64,000 nucleotides of DNA from Marivita hallyeonensis (GTDB lineage: Bacteria; Pseudomonadota; Alphaproteobacteria; Rhodobacterales; Rhodobacteraceae): assembly GCF_900129875.1 (NCBI RefSeq), contig NZ_FQXC01000005.1, positions 1-64,000 on the forward strand, given 5' to 3'. The notes under the pieces are model-generated. The model searched no databases. It worked only from the letters and a program-made list of their open reading frames with translations, and was not told the origin of the DNA. Both the position numbers and the translations under genes were made by a program. Positions 33,341 through 41,370 of the stretch are shown one piece after another. Within the stretch, counting starts at the first letter, position 1, and every line of letters starts with the position of its first letter.

Positions 33341-33643
33341 TTTGCTGTCCAACGCGACTCAAAGCGCTTTGATTGCGCTAACAATGGCGTCTATGGCGCA
33401 AATTCGGCCCTTTGACCACTGTTATAAGCGCAAAGCTGTGCCGCAGATTCAGCATATACGCAAGCCGATAGCAATCTGTTCGACGTCAACGTAGGGCGTC
33501 GGAGATGTTTTGACCGTCATGAAGCAAACAACCCCAAGAAAACGATCGACAATCGCACAAGGTCGCCTTGAAAGCGCCACGCTGATGGGTGCTGTGTTGG
33601 GCACGCTTGTCTGCAATGATGAATTGAAAGCCTTGGTCGTGTT
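33341..33643. other. Divergent gap between glgP and a membrane protein gene
   Basis: No gene is seen in about 300 bases. The half nearest glgP is AT-richer and holds the LacI-type palindrome and an adjoining half-related site at 33359-33383, so it must contain the glg promoter. Exact -35 and -10 elements could not be fixed. Confidence 0.5.
33359..33383. promoter_or_regulatory. LacI-family operator candidates upstream of glgP
   Basis: TCAAAGCGCTTTGA (33359-33372) is a perfect 14-bp palindrome with the central CG expected of LacI-family operators. TGATTGCGCTAACA (33370-33383) overlaps its end and also has a CG centre with TG/CA ends. The palindrome lies 19 bases before the likely glgP ATG. LacI-family sugar regulators of alphaproteobacteria use sites of this AAAGCGCTTT type; which regulator acts here is unknown. 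Confidence 0.6.
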
Positions 33644-34165
33644 TTGAGTGATCAACCAGAAAACCAATCGGACGCGTACTCGCGCCGGCAATGGGTTCGC
33701 GCCGTAAATCTGTCCGCCATCCTCGGCTGGTTGGTCGTGGCTGTACCCATTTCTATGGGCATAGGCGGCGGTGAAGTCCGCCAATCGGCCGGCGTCATGA
33801 TCTGGGCTGCGGTCATCGGTCTGCCCATCGCATTTGCGGTGAGTTGGCTGATTGCCGCGCCAATCCTCAAGCGCATGATGCGTTCGCCCATCACGTGGCT
33901 CCGCGCGGCGTCCTCGGGCGCTTTCGTTGCGTTCATCATCGCCTTGGTGAGCATCGTGATGGGTCGACTAAGAGGCTGGATGCAGTCGATGAACCCGGAC
34001 TCCTTTTCGCAACGCGGTGGGGGTGACAGGATCCAGGAAGTTGATGGGATTTTGACAACCTACGGATGGTTGGTTCTTGGCCAGAGAACGGCTGTTTTCG
34101 TGCTGGCGGGCGCTTTCATCGCCATCCTCATACGCGCGATCATCGGTCCCGGACGAAAACCCTAG
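33644..34165 (+). CDS. Hypothetical membrane protein
   Basis: A 173-residue protein with a hydrophilic N-terminus (about 20 residues), hydrophobic helices near residues 25-42, 48-68 and 85-106, a polar loop with GGGDR, and a last helix near 143-165. No family was recognised. The start is a TTG with no clear ribosome site; no better in-frame start is near. It is transcribed away from the glg operon and convergent with the GNAT gene. It is probably an inner-membrane protein, and the role cannot be guessed. Confidence 0.55.
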   Translation: MSDQPENQSDAYSRRQWVRAVNLSAILGWLVVAVPISMGIGGGEVRQSAGVMIWAAVIGLPIAFAVSWLIAAPILKRMMRSPITWLRAASSGAFVAFIIALVSIVMGRLRGWMQSMNPDSFSQRGGGDRIQEVDGILTTYGWLVLGQRTAVFVLAGAFIAILIRAIIGPGRKP

Positions 34166-34309
34166 AAGAAGAGACGCTGGTGTTCGGGAACGCTTTGAAA
34201 ACCGCCACGAAGGATTCTCAACAAGCGCCTGGTGAATAAGGAAAGCATGGCACGCCCAGCTCGTTAGGAACACCACGCCTGGTCTACGAGGGTCCGCCGC
34301 TGTGTCCCG

Positions 34310-35020
34310 TCACACATCCCCCAGCGACCGAAGCTGCGCGCCCGTGTCGTCAAAATTCGCCGGGTCGAGCCAGCGTTCAAAGCGCGCTTTGAGGTCCGGC
34401 CATTCACTGTCGAGGATCGAGAACCACGCGGTGTCGCGGTTGCGCCCCTTGTAATGCGTCGCCTGTCGGAAGGTGCCCTCGTAAGTGAAGCCCAACCGCT
34501 CTGCCGCCTGCCGGGAGGGCGCATTCAGCGCGTCGCATTTCCATTCGTAACGCCTGTAGCCCAGCTCATCGAAGACGCGTGCCATCATGAGGTACTGAAA
34601 CTCGGTCGACGCGCGGGTCCGTTGCAGCGCAGGGGAAAGGTTGATGTAGCCAACTTCGATCGACGCGTTTTCCGGCGCGATACGCAAAAAGCTCGCGTGG
34701 CCCACTGCGCGCCCATCGACAAGGATCGCGTGCATCAGGGGATCATCCCACGTGACAGCCTTCTGCACCCATTCGCGGAATGCTTCGACATCGTCATACG
34801 GACCGTTTGGCAAATAGGTCCAGAGGCGGTCCTCCTGATCCTCGCAAAACGCCAAATGAAGGTCATCGGTATGGTCGAGGCGCAACGGTACTACAGTGCA
34901 ATACCGCCCCGTCATCTCTGTCTTTGGCGGCAATGGTCGCGTGCTCAAGTCAGAAAGGGGCAACCCGACAGGCTGCCCCAACTCGTTCAGTGTTTGCCCG
35001 GTGACGAACGGATCCGTCAC
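34310..35020 (-). CDS. GNAT family N-acetyltransferase (RimJ/RimL-like)
   Basis: A 236-residue protein of the RimJ/RimL-like GNAT branch. GYINLSPALQRTRASTEFQYLM is the beta-strand and acetyl-CoA loop region, and YRRYEWKCDALNAPSRQAAERLGF is motif A/B with the Asn-Arg-Ala segment typical of this group. The GTG start at 35020 overlaps the aminotransferase stop (GTGA). The acceptor is unknown. Co-translation with the aminotransferase hints that an amine or amino acid could be acetylated, but this association may be incidental. Confidence 0.82.
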   Translation of the reverse strand: MTDPFVTGQTLNELGQPVGLPLSDLSTRPLPPKTEMTGRYCTVVPLRLDHTDDLHLAFCEDQEDRLWTYLPNGPYDDVEAFREWVQKAVTWDDPLMHAILVDGRAVGHASFLRIAPENASIEVGYINLSPALQRTRASTEFQYLMMARVFDELGYRRYEWKCDALNAPSRQAAERLGFTYEGTFRQATHYKGRNRDTAWFSILDSEWPDLKARFERWLDPANFDDTGAQLRSLGDV

Positions 35021-36405
35021 GCAAATTCGCGGGTCAGAGCCTCGTCGACCGACGCGATGATCTGGTCGATATCGTCCTTCGTCGCGATCAGCGCGGGGCT
35101 GAAGCACAGCGTGTTGTTGTAGCCAGGAAGCGACCGGTTCGTTGCGCCGATGATGATGCCCTGCGCCATGCAGTCGGCAACGACCTTCTGCACGCGCTTC
35201 TCGGCCATCGGCTTGCGGCTTTCACGGTCCTCCACCAGCTCTGCGCCAAGGAACAGACCTTTGCCTCGCACGTGGCCGATCACGGAATGCTTGTCGGCCA
35301 GCGCGTGCAGTTCACCAAGCATGTAGTCGCCCATCTGCGTTGTGTTTTCGAGCAGGTTCTCATCCTCGATGATCCGCATGTTCTCCAACGCCGCCGCCGG
35401 TCCTGCGGTACAGCCCCCGAAGGTCGAGATGTCGCGGAAGTAGTTCATCGGGTCTTCGTGGTTGTCCTTGAACATCGAGAACACGTCTTCCGTCGTGACC
35501 ATGCAAGCAATTGCGGCATAGCCGGACGCGACACCCTTGGCCATTGTCACCATGTCAGGCTGCACACCGTATTGCTGGTAGCCAAACCAGGTGCCCGTCC
35601 GACCCACGCCGCAAACAACTTCGTCGATATGCAACAGGATATCGTACTTGCGGCAGATCTCCTGCACCCGGTCCCAATAGTCTTGCGGCGGGGTGATGAC
35701 ACCGCCACCCGCTGTCACCGGCTCAAGGCACAGCGCGCCGACGGTGTCCGGACCTTCGCGCAGGATGACCTGTTCGATCTGGTCCGCCGCCCATTCACCG
35801 TAGTTCTCGGTTGGGGCGCCCTGATCGGCGGCGCGGTATTCAAGGCAATGCGGCACGCGCACGAAGCCGGGGTTAAACGGCCCGTACTGCGCGTTGCGCT
35901 CGTCCTGACCGCCAGCGCTCAGGCAGGCAATCGTGGTGCCGTGGTAATCGCGGTCGCGGTAGAGGATCTTGTGCTTCTTGCCGCCATAGCGCTTGTGCGC
36001 GATCTGACGGACCATCTTGAACGCCTTCTCGTTCGCCTCGGAACCGGAGTTGCAGTAGTAAACCCGCGTCATCCCCGGCATCTTCGAGATCAGCTTTTCC
36101 GAGAATAGCGCGCCAGGGATCGACCCGGCGGAGCCCGCGAAATAGTTCAGCTTTAGCAGCTGGTCATAGACCGCCTTGGCGATGCTTTCGCGCCCGTAGC
36201 CGACGTTCACGGTCCAGACACCACCGGACACGGCATCAAGGTGCTCTTTGCCTTTCTGGTCCCAGACCCGCATGCCCTTGCCCTCGACGATGATGCGCGG
36301 GTCGGTCGTCTCGAACGGTTTATGCTGAATAAGGTGGTGCCAGACGTGGGCGCGGTCGGCTTCGACCACGTGGCTGAGATCGTTCTGGGACAAGGTGCCG
36401 TCCAT
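35017..36405 (-). CDS. Class III pyridoxal-phosphate aminotransferase, taurine-pyruvate aminotransferase-like
   Basis: A 462-residue class III aminotransferase. YYCNSGSEANEKAFKM binds the cofactor phosphate, LLHIDEVVCGVGRTG holds the cofactor-binding Asp, and TMAKGVASGY has the Schiff-base Lys. The ATG at 36405 has GGAGG eight bases upstream. The N-terminal HVWHHLIQHKPFETTDP block resembles the taurine--pyruvate aminotransferases of roseobacters. However, no taurine transport or sulfoacetaldehyde acetyltransferase genes are nearby, so an omega-amino-acid or polyamine aminotransferase is equally possible. It forms an operon with the GNAT gene. Confidence 0.85.
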   Translation of the reverse strand: MDGTLSQNDLSHVVEADRAHVWHHLIQHKPFETTDPRIIVEGKGMRVWDQKGKEHLDAVSGGVWTVNVGYGRESIAKAVYDQLLKLNYFAGSAGSIPGALFSEKLISKMPGMTRVYYCNSGSEANEKAFKMVRQIAHKRYGGKKHKILYRDRDYHGTTIACLSAGGQDERNAQYGPFNPGFVRVPHCLEYRAADQGAPTENYGEWAADQIEQVILREGPDTVGALCLEPVTAGGGVITPPQDYWDRVQEICRKYDILLHIDEVVCGVGRTGTWFGYQQYGVQPDMVTMAKGVASGYAAIACMVTTEDVFSMFKDNHEDPMNYFRDISTFGGCTAGPAAALENMRIIEDENLLENTTQMGDYMLGELHALADKHSVIGHVRGKGLFLGAELVEDRESRKPMAEKRVQKVVADCMAQGIIIGATNRSLPGYNNTLCFSPALIATKDDIDQIIASVDEALTREFA

Positions 36406-36597
36406 GGCTGTCGCCTCCGTATGAGAATCAGTGCCACCCAAGCGCGGACCCCGCCTTGGTTCGAAACAACTTGAGCAGAAGGCGTGACCCGGGGTTAGGG
36501 CCAGAAGCACATCAGAAATGAGTCCAAATGAAAAGGCCCCTGCGCGTCTGTGCGACAGCGCAACCTGAGCGATACAAAGGGCATTGAAACAAGCCGC

Positions 36598-37437
36598 TTA
36601 AGCGCTGTCCCCACCGATCATGGCGCGGATACTGTCGATCTGAGTATCGAGCCAGGCCCGCGCCTGATCAACCGTTGCGACGTACATCTCCATAGGCCCG
36701 GCAAGCCCCGGAAAGCTTTCGGCCAGCTGTGGTCCGAAAATGTAGACCGCGGTGGCGATCACGAAAATGAGCGCGGTGAAGATGAAACCGCGTCCAAACC
36801 CGCCGTTTGGCTCATCGTCGTCTTCCAGATCGCCCTGAACCGTCCGAACCTCGCGCCGCTCGGTCGAGGCGCGCAGCGTCTGGTTGATCTCCTCCACATC
36901 GGGCAGCATATCGCTGCGCGATTGAGGCCTTGTGTCGACGACCGCCCCCGTGGCAGCGGCCGCAATGGACGGATCAGGCGGATCACCGCGCAGCTTGCGC
37001 ATCCGGTCCTGGGCCTGACGCGCGCGCTTTGCCGCCTCGTCTTCGGGTTCCTGCAATCCCAGATCGGGTTGGTCTTCCAGCACGTCGGCTTCGGCTTCGC
37101 GGGCCCGCGCCTCAAGCTCGGCTTCCTCGCGCAAAATTCCGGCAACGGCAGGATCAAGTTCCTTGCGTTTCGGGGGCGCTGGCGGGGGCGTCTTCCCCGG
37201 CGCCGCGTCCTGGTTCACGGACGGGCCGTCATCCCCATCGCTGTCGACCTCCGGATGCCAGACGGCGTCCTTCGGTGCAGCTTCGGCGGCAGCAACTGCC
37301 TCCGGACTGTCTTCCGTGCCTTTCGCCTGAAACCACGTTTTCCCGCAATTCGAGCACTGAACGTCGCGTCCCTCGTCCGGGATCACGTCATCGGGAACTT
37401 CGTATTGCGCTCCGCAACTTGGACATGTCAGCCGCAT
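36598..37437 (-). CDS. Zinc-ribbon (MJ0042-type) single-pass membrane protein
   Basis: A 279-residue protein. The N-terminal zinc ribbon has Cys5, Cys8, Cys28 and Cys31 (CPSCG...CSNCG), the MJ0042 type. A long charged, Ala/Glu-rich, disordered middle (about 40-210) includes heptad-like stretches. One membrane helix lies near 215-235 (FTALIFVIATAVYIFG), with a short C-terminal domain in the periplasm. It is divergent from ftsE, a pairing common in Rhodobacteraceae. The role is unknown; a link with cell-envelope or division functions is suggested only by the neighbour. Confidence 0.75.
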   Translation of the reverse strand: MRLTCPSCGAQYEVPDDVIPDEGRDVQCSNCGKTWFQAKGTEDSPEAVAAAEAAPKDAVWHPEVDSDGDDGPSVNQDAAPGKTPPPAPPKRKELDPAVAGILREEAELEARAREAEADVLEDQPDLGLQEPEDEAAKRARQAQDRMRKLRGDPPDPSIAAAATGAVVDTRPQSRSDMLPDVEEINQTLRASTERREVRTVQGDLEDDDEPNGGFGRGFIFTALIFVIATAVYIFGPQLAESFPGLAGPMEMYVATVDQARAWLDTQIDSIRAMIGGDSA

Positions 37438-37616
37438 ATTGCCTGTTGCCCCTCCTGGACGCGGCGATTGTTATGCCGTCGCCTTTTCTCACCGTGAAAT
37501 CAACATAGGCGCGCCATGCGCTGTGGAAAAGCCTCTTGTGCTGCCTCGGTCGCATTGAAACTGGCACGATGCTCAGGCACAACAGCGCCGAACGAGGGGG
37601 CAGGGGCAAGACCACC

Positions 37617-38294
37617 GTGATCGAGCTTGAAAATGTGGCGTATAGTTACGGTGGGGGTGAGCTGCTGACGGACATCACGCTTACGGTGCAACCGGGCTCG
37701 TTCCACTTTCTGACCGGGCCGTCCGGGTCGGGCAAAACCACCTTTCTGAAGCTCTGCTACGGCGCGCTGCAAGCCACCTCCGGCCATGTCCGCCTGTTCA
37801 ACCGCGATGTGCGCGGACTTGGTCGCGATGACGTGGCCGTGCTGCGCCGCAAGGTCGGTGTGGTGCATCAGGACTGCCAGTTCCTCGACCATTTGCCGGT
37901 GGAAGAAAACGTGGCCCTGCCACTGGCGGTCTCCGGGCAGGATGCGGGCGGGGATGACGCCAACCTCAAAGAGCTACTGGCCTGGGTCGGCCTGACCGCA
38001 CGCGCCGATGCCCTCCCGCCAGAACTGTCCGGCGGCGAACGCCAACGGGCCGCCCTTGCCCGGGCGGTCATCATGTCACCCGAGGTCATCCTCGCCGACG
38101 AACCCACCGGGAATATCGACTGGGAAATGTCTCAGCGCCTGTTGACGCTTTTGGTCGAACTCAACCGCATGGGCAAAACCATCCTTGTCGCGACCCATGA
38201 CCTTGGCCTCATCCGTGCCGCCAAGGCGCAGGTCCAGACGCGCGTGTTGCGGATTTCCAACCGGCGATTACAGACAGCGGGGGCGGACCTGTGA
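37617..38294 (+). CDS. ftsE: Cell division ATP-binding protein FtsE
   Basis: A 225-residue ABC ATPase. Walker A TGPSGSGKTT (33-42), signature LSGGERQRAALARA, Walker B VILADEPTGNID and switch ATHD are present; the ADEPTGN Walker B is characteristic of FtsE/LolD types. The GTG at 37617 gives the family's IELENVAYSYG start; an upstream in-frame ATG would add 27 atypical residues. With FtsX it controls peptidoglycan hydrolases at the septum. It overlaps ftsX by 4 bp (GTGA). Confidence 0.92.
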   Translation: MIELENVAYSYGGGELLTDITLTVQPGSFHFLTGPSGSGKTTFLKLCYGALQATSGHVRLFNRDVRGLGRDDVAVLRRKVGVVHQDCQFLDHLPVEENVALPLAVSGQDAGGDDANLKELLAWVGLTARADALPPELSGGERQRAALARAVIMSPEVILADEPTGNIDWEMSQRLLTLLVELNRMGKTILVATHDLGLIRAAKAQVQTRVLRISNRRLQTAGADL

Positions 38295-39196
38295 AGTTCG
38301 ATTTTCGCTCCACCGCCCAGATGCTTCGCTTCGATGAAAAAGCCGATCGCGTCGTCCCGCCGACTGGCTTCACTGCGCGTCTGACCCTGTTCAGCGCCTT
38401 TGCCATGGCGTTTCTCGCCGTATTTGCGCTGGCTTTGTCGATGGCCGCGGGCCGGGTTGCAGAGCGATGGGGTGAAGAACTCGCCCAATCCTCGACCCTG
38501 CGCATATCGGCCCCTGCGGGTGAGGTCGCGGCCCAGACGGACGCCGCGCTGCGCGTTCTGCGCACGACACCCGGCATCATCGATGCCCGCGCACTCACGC
38601 TTGAAGAACAGCGCGCGCTTCTGGCCCCCTGGTTCGGGGATGACCTGCCCATCGACGACCTGCCGCTGCCGCAGCTGATCGACATCTCGGAAACCGAGGA
38701 TGGGTTCGATGCCGCCGGGCTGCGCCTGCGTCTCGCGGCCGAAGCGCCCGGCGCGGTTCTGGACGATCACGCCCGCTGGCGGCAACCGCTGATCGAAGCA
38801 GCCACACGGCTGCGCGTCTTGGGCTGGGCGTCGATCCTGCTTATCACGGCGGCCACGGCGGCAATGGTCACGCTCGCCGCCAACGCGGCCCTTGCGGCCA
38901 ATGCGCAGGTGATCGCCGTGTTGCGCCTCGTCGGCGCCAAGGACACCTATATCGCCAGTGCCTTTGTCCGTCGTTTCGCCCTGCGCGCCCTGACGGGCGG
39001 CGCCTTCGGAACGTTGACCGGCATCATCGCGCTCTTCGTCATACCCAGCAGCAGCGACGCGGCAGGGTTCCTGACGGGCCTGACCATTCAGGGCGTCGGC
39101 TGGGTCTGGGTCGTGCTCATTCCGCCACTGACCGGTTTGGTGGCCCTGATCGCGACCCGGTTCGCGGCGGGCCGTGTGCTTGAGGAGTTGGCCTGA
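38291..39196 (+). CDS. ftsX: Cell division protein FtsX
   Basis: A 301-residue membrane protein. A first helix at about residues 30-52 is followed by a periplasmic domain to about 170, then three helices (about 175-200, 225-250 and 268-290), the FtsX topology. It starts at a GTG inside the ftsE stop. It partners FtsE in a non-transporting ABC complex that relays a signal across the inner membrane. It shares one base with the next gene (TGATG). Confidence 0.88.
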   Translation: MKFDFRSTAQMLRFDEKADRVVPPTGFTARLTLFSAFAMAFLAVFALALSMAAGRVAERWGEELAQSSTLRISAPAGEVAAQTDAALRVLRTTPGIIDARALTLEEQRALLAPWFGDDLPIDDLPLPQLIDISETEDGFDAAGLRLRLAAEAPGAVLDDHARWRQPLIEAATRLRVLGWASILLITAATAAMVTLAANAALAANAQVIAVLRLVGAKDTYIASAFVRRFALRALTGGAFGTLTGIIALFVIPSSSDAAGFLTGLTIQGVGWVWVVLIPPLTGLVALIATRFAAGRVLEELA

Positions 39197-39930
39197 TGGC
39201 ATATGCAATCCAGTGGGTCCGTTCCCTGATCTTCGTTGTCTTGATCTATGTCTCGATCGCGGTGGTCGGCATCGTTCTGTTCCCGTGGGCCGTGTTCTCC
39301 CGTCGCGGCGCGCGCACGGCGTGCATGACGGTCTGCCGCATCGTGCGCTGGCTGGGCCCGTGGCTGGTTGGCCTGAAGACCGAGATCCGGGGCACGCCAC
39401 CCGATTACGAATGCCTGGTCGCGTCGAAACACCAGAGCTTTCTGGACGTCTTCCTTGTCTTTTCGGCTTTGCCGGCGGGCAAGTTCATCATGAAGCGCAT
39501 TCTGATGTACGCGCCCATCGTCGGGCAGTACGGCCTACGCATCGGCTGTATTCCGGTCGACCGCGGCAAACGCGGCGCCGCGATCAAGAAGATGGTAGAC
39601 GCGGTTTCCAAGGGCACGGCGATCCCCGGCCAGCTCATCATCTACCCGCAAGGCACGCGCATCGCGCCCGGCGTGAAGGCCCCGTACAAAGTCGGCACGG
39701 CCGTCCTTTACGAGCAGCTGGGCCAACCCTGTGTGCCCGTGGCGGCGAATGTCGGGCTGTTTTGGCCCAAGCGCGGCATCTACCGCAAACCAGGCACCGC
39801 AGTTGTCGAGTTCCTGGAACCGATCCAGCCGGGCCTGCCGCGCGATGAATTCCTGACACTGCTGGAAGAGCGGATCGAAACCGCGTCGAACAAGCTCAAC
39901 GAAGAGGCCGGATTCCATGCGCCGCATTGA
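39196..39930 (+). CDS. 1-acyl-sn-glycerol-3-phosphate acyltransferase (PlsC family)
   Basis: A 244-residue PlsC-type acyltransferase. An N-terminal membrane helix (about 10-32) is followed by SKHQSFLDVF, a variant of the NHX4D catalytic box in which Lys replaces Asn before His. IPVDRGKRG and YPQGTRIAPG are the substrate-binding blocks. It probably makes phosphatidic acid or acylates a related lipid at the inner membrane. It is co-translated with ftsX and overlaps the PPOX gene by 14 bp. Confidence 0.88.
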   Translation: MAYAIQWVRSLIFVVLIYVSIAVVGIVLFPWAVFSRRGARTACMTVCRIVRWLGPWLVGLKTEIRGTPPDYECLVASKHQSFLDVFLVFSALPAGKFIMKRILMYAPIVGQYGLRIGCIPVDRGKRGAAIKKMVDAVSKGTAIPGQLIIYPQGTRIAPGVKAPYKVGTAVLYEQLGQPCVPVAANVGLFWPKRGIYRKPGTAVVEFLEPIQPGLPRDEFLTLLEERIETASNKLNEEAGFHAPH

Positions 39931-40522
39931 AACGATCGCCGATCTGGAAACCCTCTACGGACCACCGGTGCCCGCAGCGCTGAGCAAGGTCGCGGACCAC
40001 CTCACGCCAATGTACCGCCGCTGGATCGAGGCCTCGCGGTTCTGCGTCCTGTCCACTGTCGGCGCACAGGGCACCCACGCCACGCCGCGCGGTGATGTCG
40101 ACCCGGTGATCCGTGTGACCGATCCCTCGACCATTCTTCTGCCCGACTGGCGCGGCAACAACCGGCTCGACGCGCTGCGCGATATCGTCGAAGACCCGCG
40201 CGTCGCGTTTCTGTTCCTGATCCCGAACTGCAAGACCACAGTCCGCGTGAACGGCCGCGCGTATCTCACGGATGACGCCGATCTCCGCGCGTCGTTCGAG
40301 AAGAAAGGACAGCGCCCCGCCACCGTCATCGTGACCGAGGTAAGCGAGGCCTACACGCAATGCGCCAAGGCGCTCATGCGGTCGGGCCTGTGGGACAACG
40401 CGCCTGTTCCCGCAGATCTGCCAACGGTCGGCGATATTCTGGCGGACATGACTGACGGTGGGGTCGGAGGACCCGACTACGATCGGGGCTACGAAGAACG
40501 GGCCATCCCGAGACTCTGGTAG
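39917..40522 (+). CDS. Pyridoxamine 5'-phosphate oxidase-like FMN-binding protein
   Basis: A 201-residue split-barrel flavoprotein of the PPOX/general stress branch. The RFCVLSTVGAQGTHATPRGD segment and DWRGNNRLDALRDIVEDPRV read as the FMN-binding region. It is not the vitamin B6 oxidase itself, since the substrate-binding C-terminus differs. It is last gene of the ftsEX-plsC unit, followed by a double hairpin. Confidence 0.8.
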   Translation: MRRIETIADLETLYGPPVPAALSKVADHLTPMYRRWIEASRFCVLSTVGAQGTHATPRGDVDPVIRVTDPSTILLPDWRGNNRLDALRDIVEDPRVAFLFLIPNCKTTVRVNGRAYLTDDADLRASFEKKGQRPATVIVTEVSEAYTQCAKALMRSGLWDNAPVPADLPTVGDILADMTDGGVGGPDYDRGYEERAIPRLW

Positions 40523-40532
40523 CGCGCGGGTC

Positions 40533-40575
40533 AGAGCCTTTGAAGGCTCTGCCAAAGACCTTTCGAAAGGTCTTT
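40533..40575. terminator. Two hairpins between convergent PPOX and VOC genes
   Basis: The first (40533-40550) has the arms AGAGCCTT and AAGGCTCT. The second (40554-40575) is a perfect 22-bp palindrome, AAAGACCTTTC with its complement. Both lie between convergent stops, so they can act on either strand. There is no T-run beyond the TTTC at the end of the second. Confidence 0.65.
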
Positions 40576-40594
40576 CGACATCTATAATCCCGCC

Positions 40595-40966
40595 TTAGCG
40601 ATGTTGGTCGATCAGGATCGGATTGCCGTCCGGATCGATCACCGTGATATGCGCCGGGCCGCTGCCGTCGGGATCGGTGCGTTCGGTCAACGCGATGCCC
40701 GCCGCCTCAAGCTTTGCCTGTATCTCACGGACGTCCAAGAACCCGTCGGTGTTCTGAGCGTTCTGATCCCAACCTGGATTGAAGGTCAGCATGTTCTTCT
40801 CGAACATGCCCTGGAACAAACCGATCAGCGTGTCACCGCTCTTCAGGATCAGCCATCCCTGATCCGCATGCCCGCCAAACTCTGAAAACCCGAGCGCTTC
40901 GTAGAAGGTTTTTGATGCGCCGATGTCTTTTACGGCGAGGCTGATGGAAAACGCGCCCAAATGCAT
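40595..40966 (-). CDS. VOC (glyoxalase/dioxygenase-like) family protein
   Basis: A 123-residue single-domain VOC protein: [22 protein letters not shown] at the N-terminus and [16 protein letters not shown] at the C-terminus, each the end of a beta-alpha-beta-beta-beta unit. The ATG at 40966 has AAGGA upstream. The function could be isomerase, dioxygenase or resistance-protein like; metal ligands are not decisive. Confidence 0.85.
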   Translation of the reverse strand: MHLGAFSISLAVKDIGASKTFYEALGFSEFGGHADQGWLILKSGDTLIGLFQGMFEKNMLTFNPGWDQNAQNTDGFLDVREIQAKLEAAGIALTERTDPDGSGPAHITVIDPDGNPILIDQHR

Positions 40967-41370
40967 GTGGTGTCCTTTGCGAAAAATGCTCGCGACCATG
41001 CTACCACAGCGGGTGACCGTCCGGTTCATTTCTCTGTCATTAACCACACCGGCGACAGGGTACGCGCACGATGCGCATCGAGCGGGAAGGGTCACTCCCA
41101 TGCCGCGACTTTTCTGACCCGCGTGTTTTGCGACACGCATTCTCTCACATGCCGGAAGGCTGACCATGAGAGACCGGTTTCCGAACAGGCTTGGGTATCC
41201 CCCAAGTACAGGTCGCCCGTTGAATCGGGGACGATGAGAGAACCGTCAGGCCTACGGGGCGGCGCCGCTTCTTCTCAAAGACAAAACGGCTCTTCGAAGA
41301 GCCGTTTCACGCAGCGTCGAAGCTGCGTAAGGAAGCCTGTTCGAACAGGCTTCCCGCTTGGTGTGCTCGA
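40967..41370. other. Gene-free stretch between the VOC gene and lpdA
   Basis: No credible gene on either strand in about 400 bases. The lpdA-proximal end holds the three-hairpin array (41284-41354). The rest carries the promoter side of the VOC gene and nothing else that I could recognise. Confidence 0.5.
41284..41354 (-). terminator. Array of three tandem hairpins downstream of lpdA
   Basis: It starts 16 bases after the lpdA stop. Two perfect 24-bp palindromes, 41331-41354 (arm GGAAGCCTGTTC) and 41284-41307 (arm AAACGGCTCTTC), flank a 7-bp stem at 41309-41328 (ACGCAGC/GCTGCGT). Two centres are TTCGAA and the middle loop is GTCGAA. There is no T-run. It likely ends or protects the TCA-operon transcript. 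Confidence 0.7.

Noticed and set aside
36598-37437. Zinc-ribbon protein as an RNA polymerase or transcription factor subunit
   Set aside because: The ribbon is the MJ0042 type and the protein has a membrane helix and a long disordered middle, which does not fit a polymerase factor.
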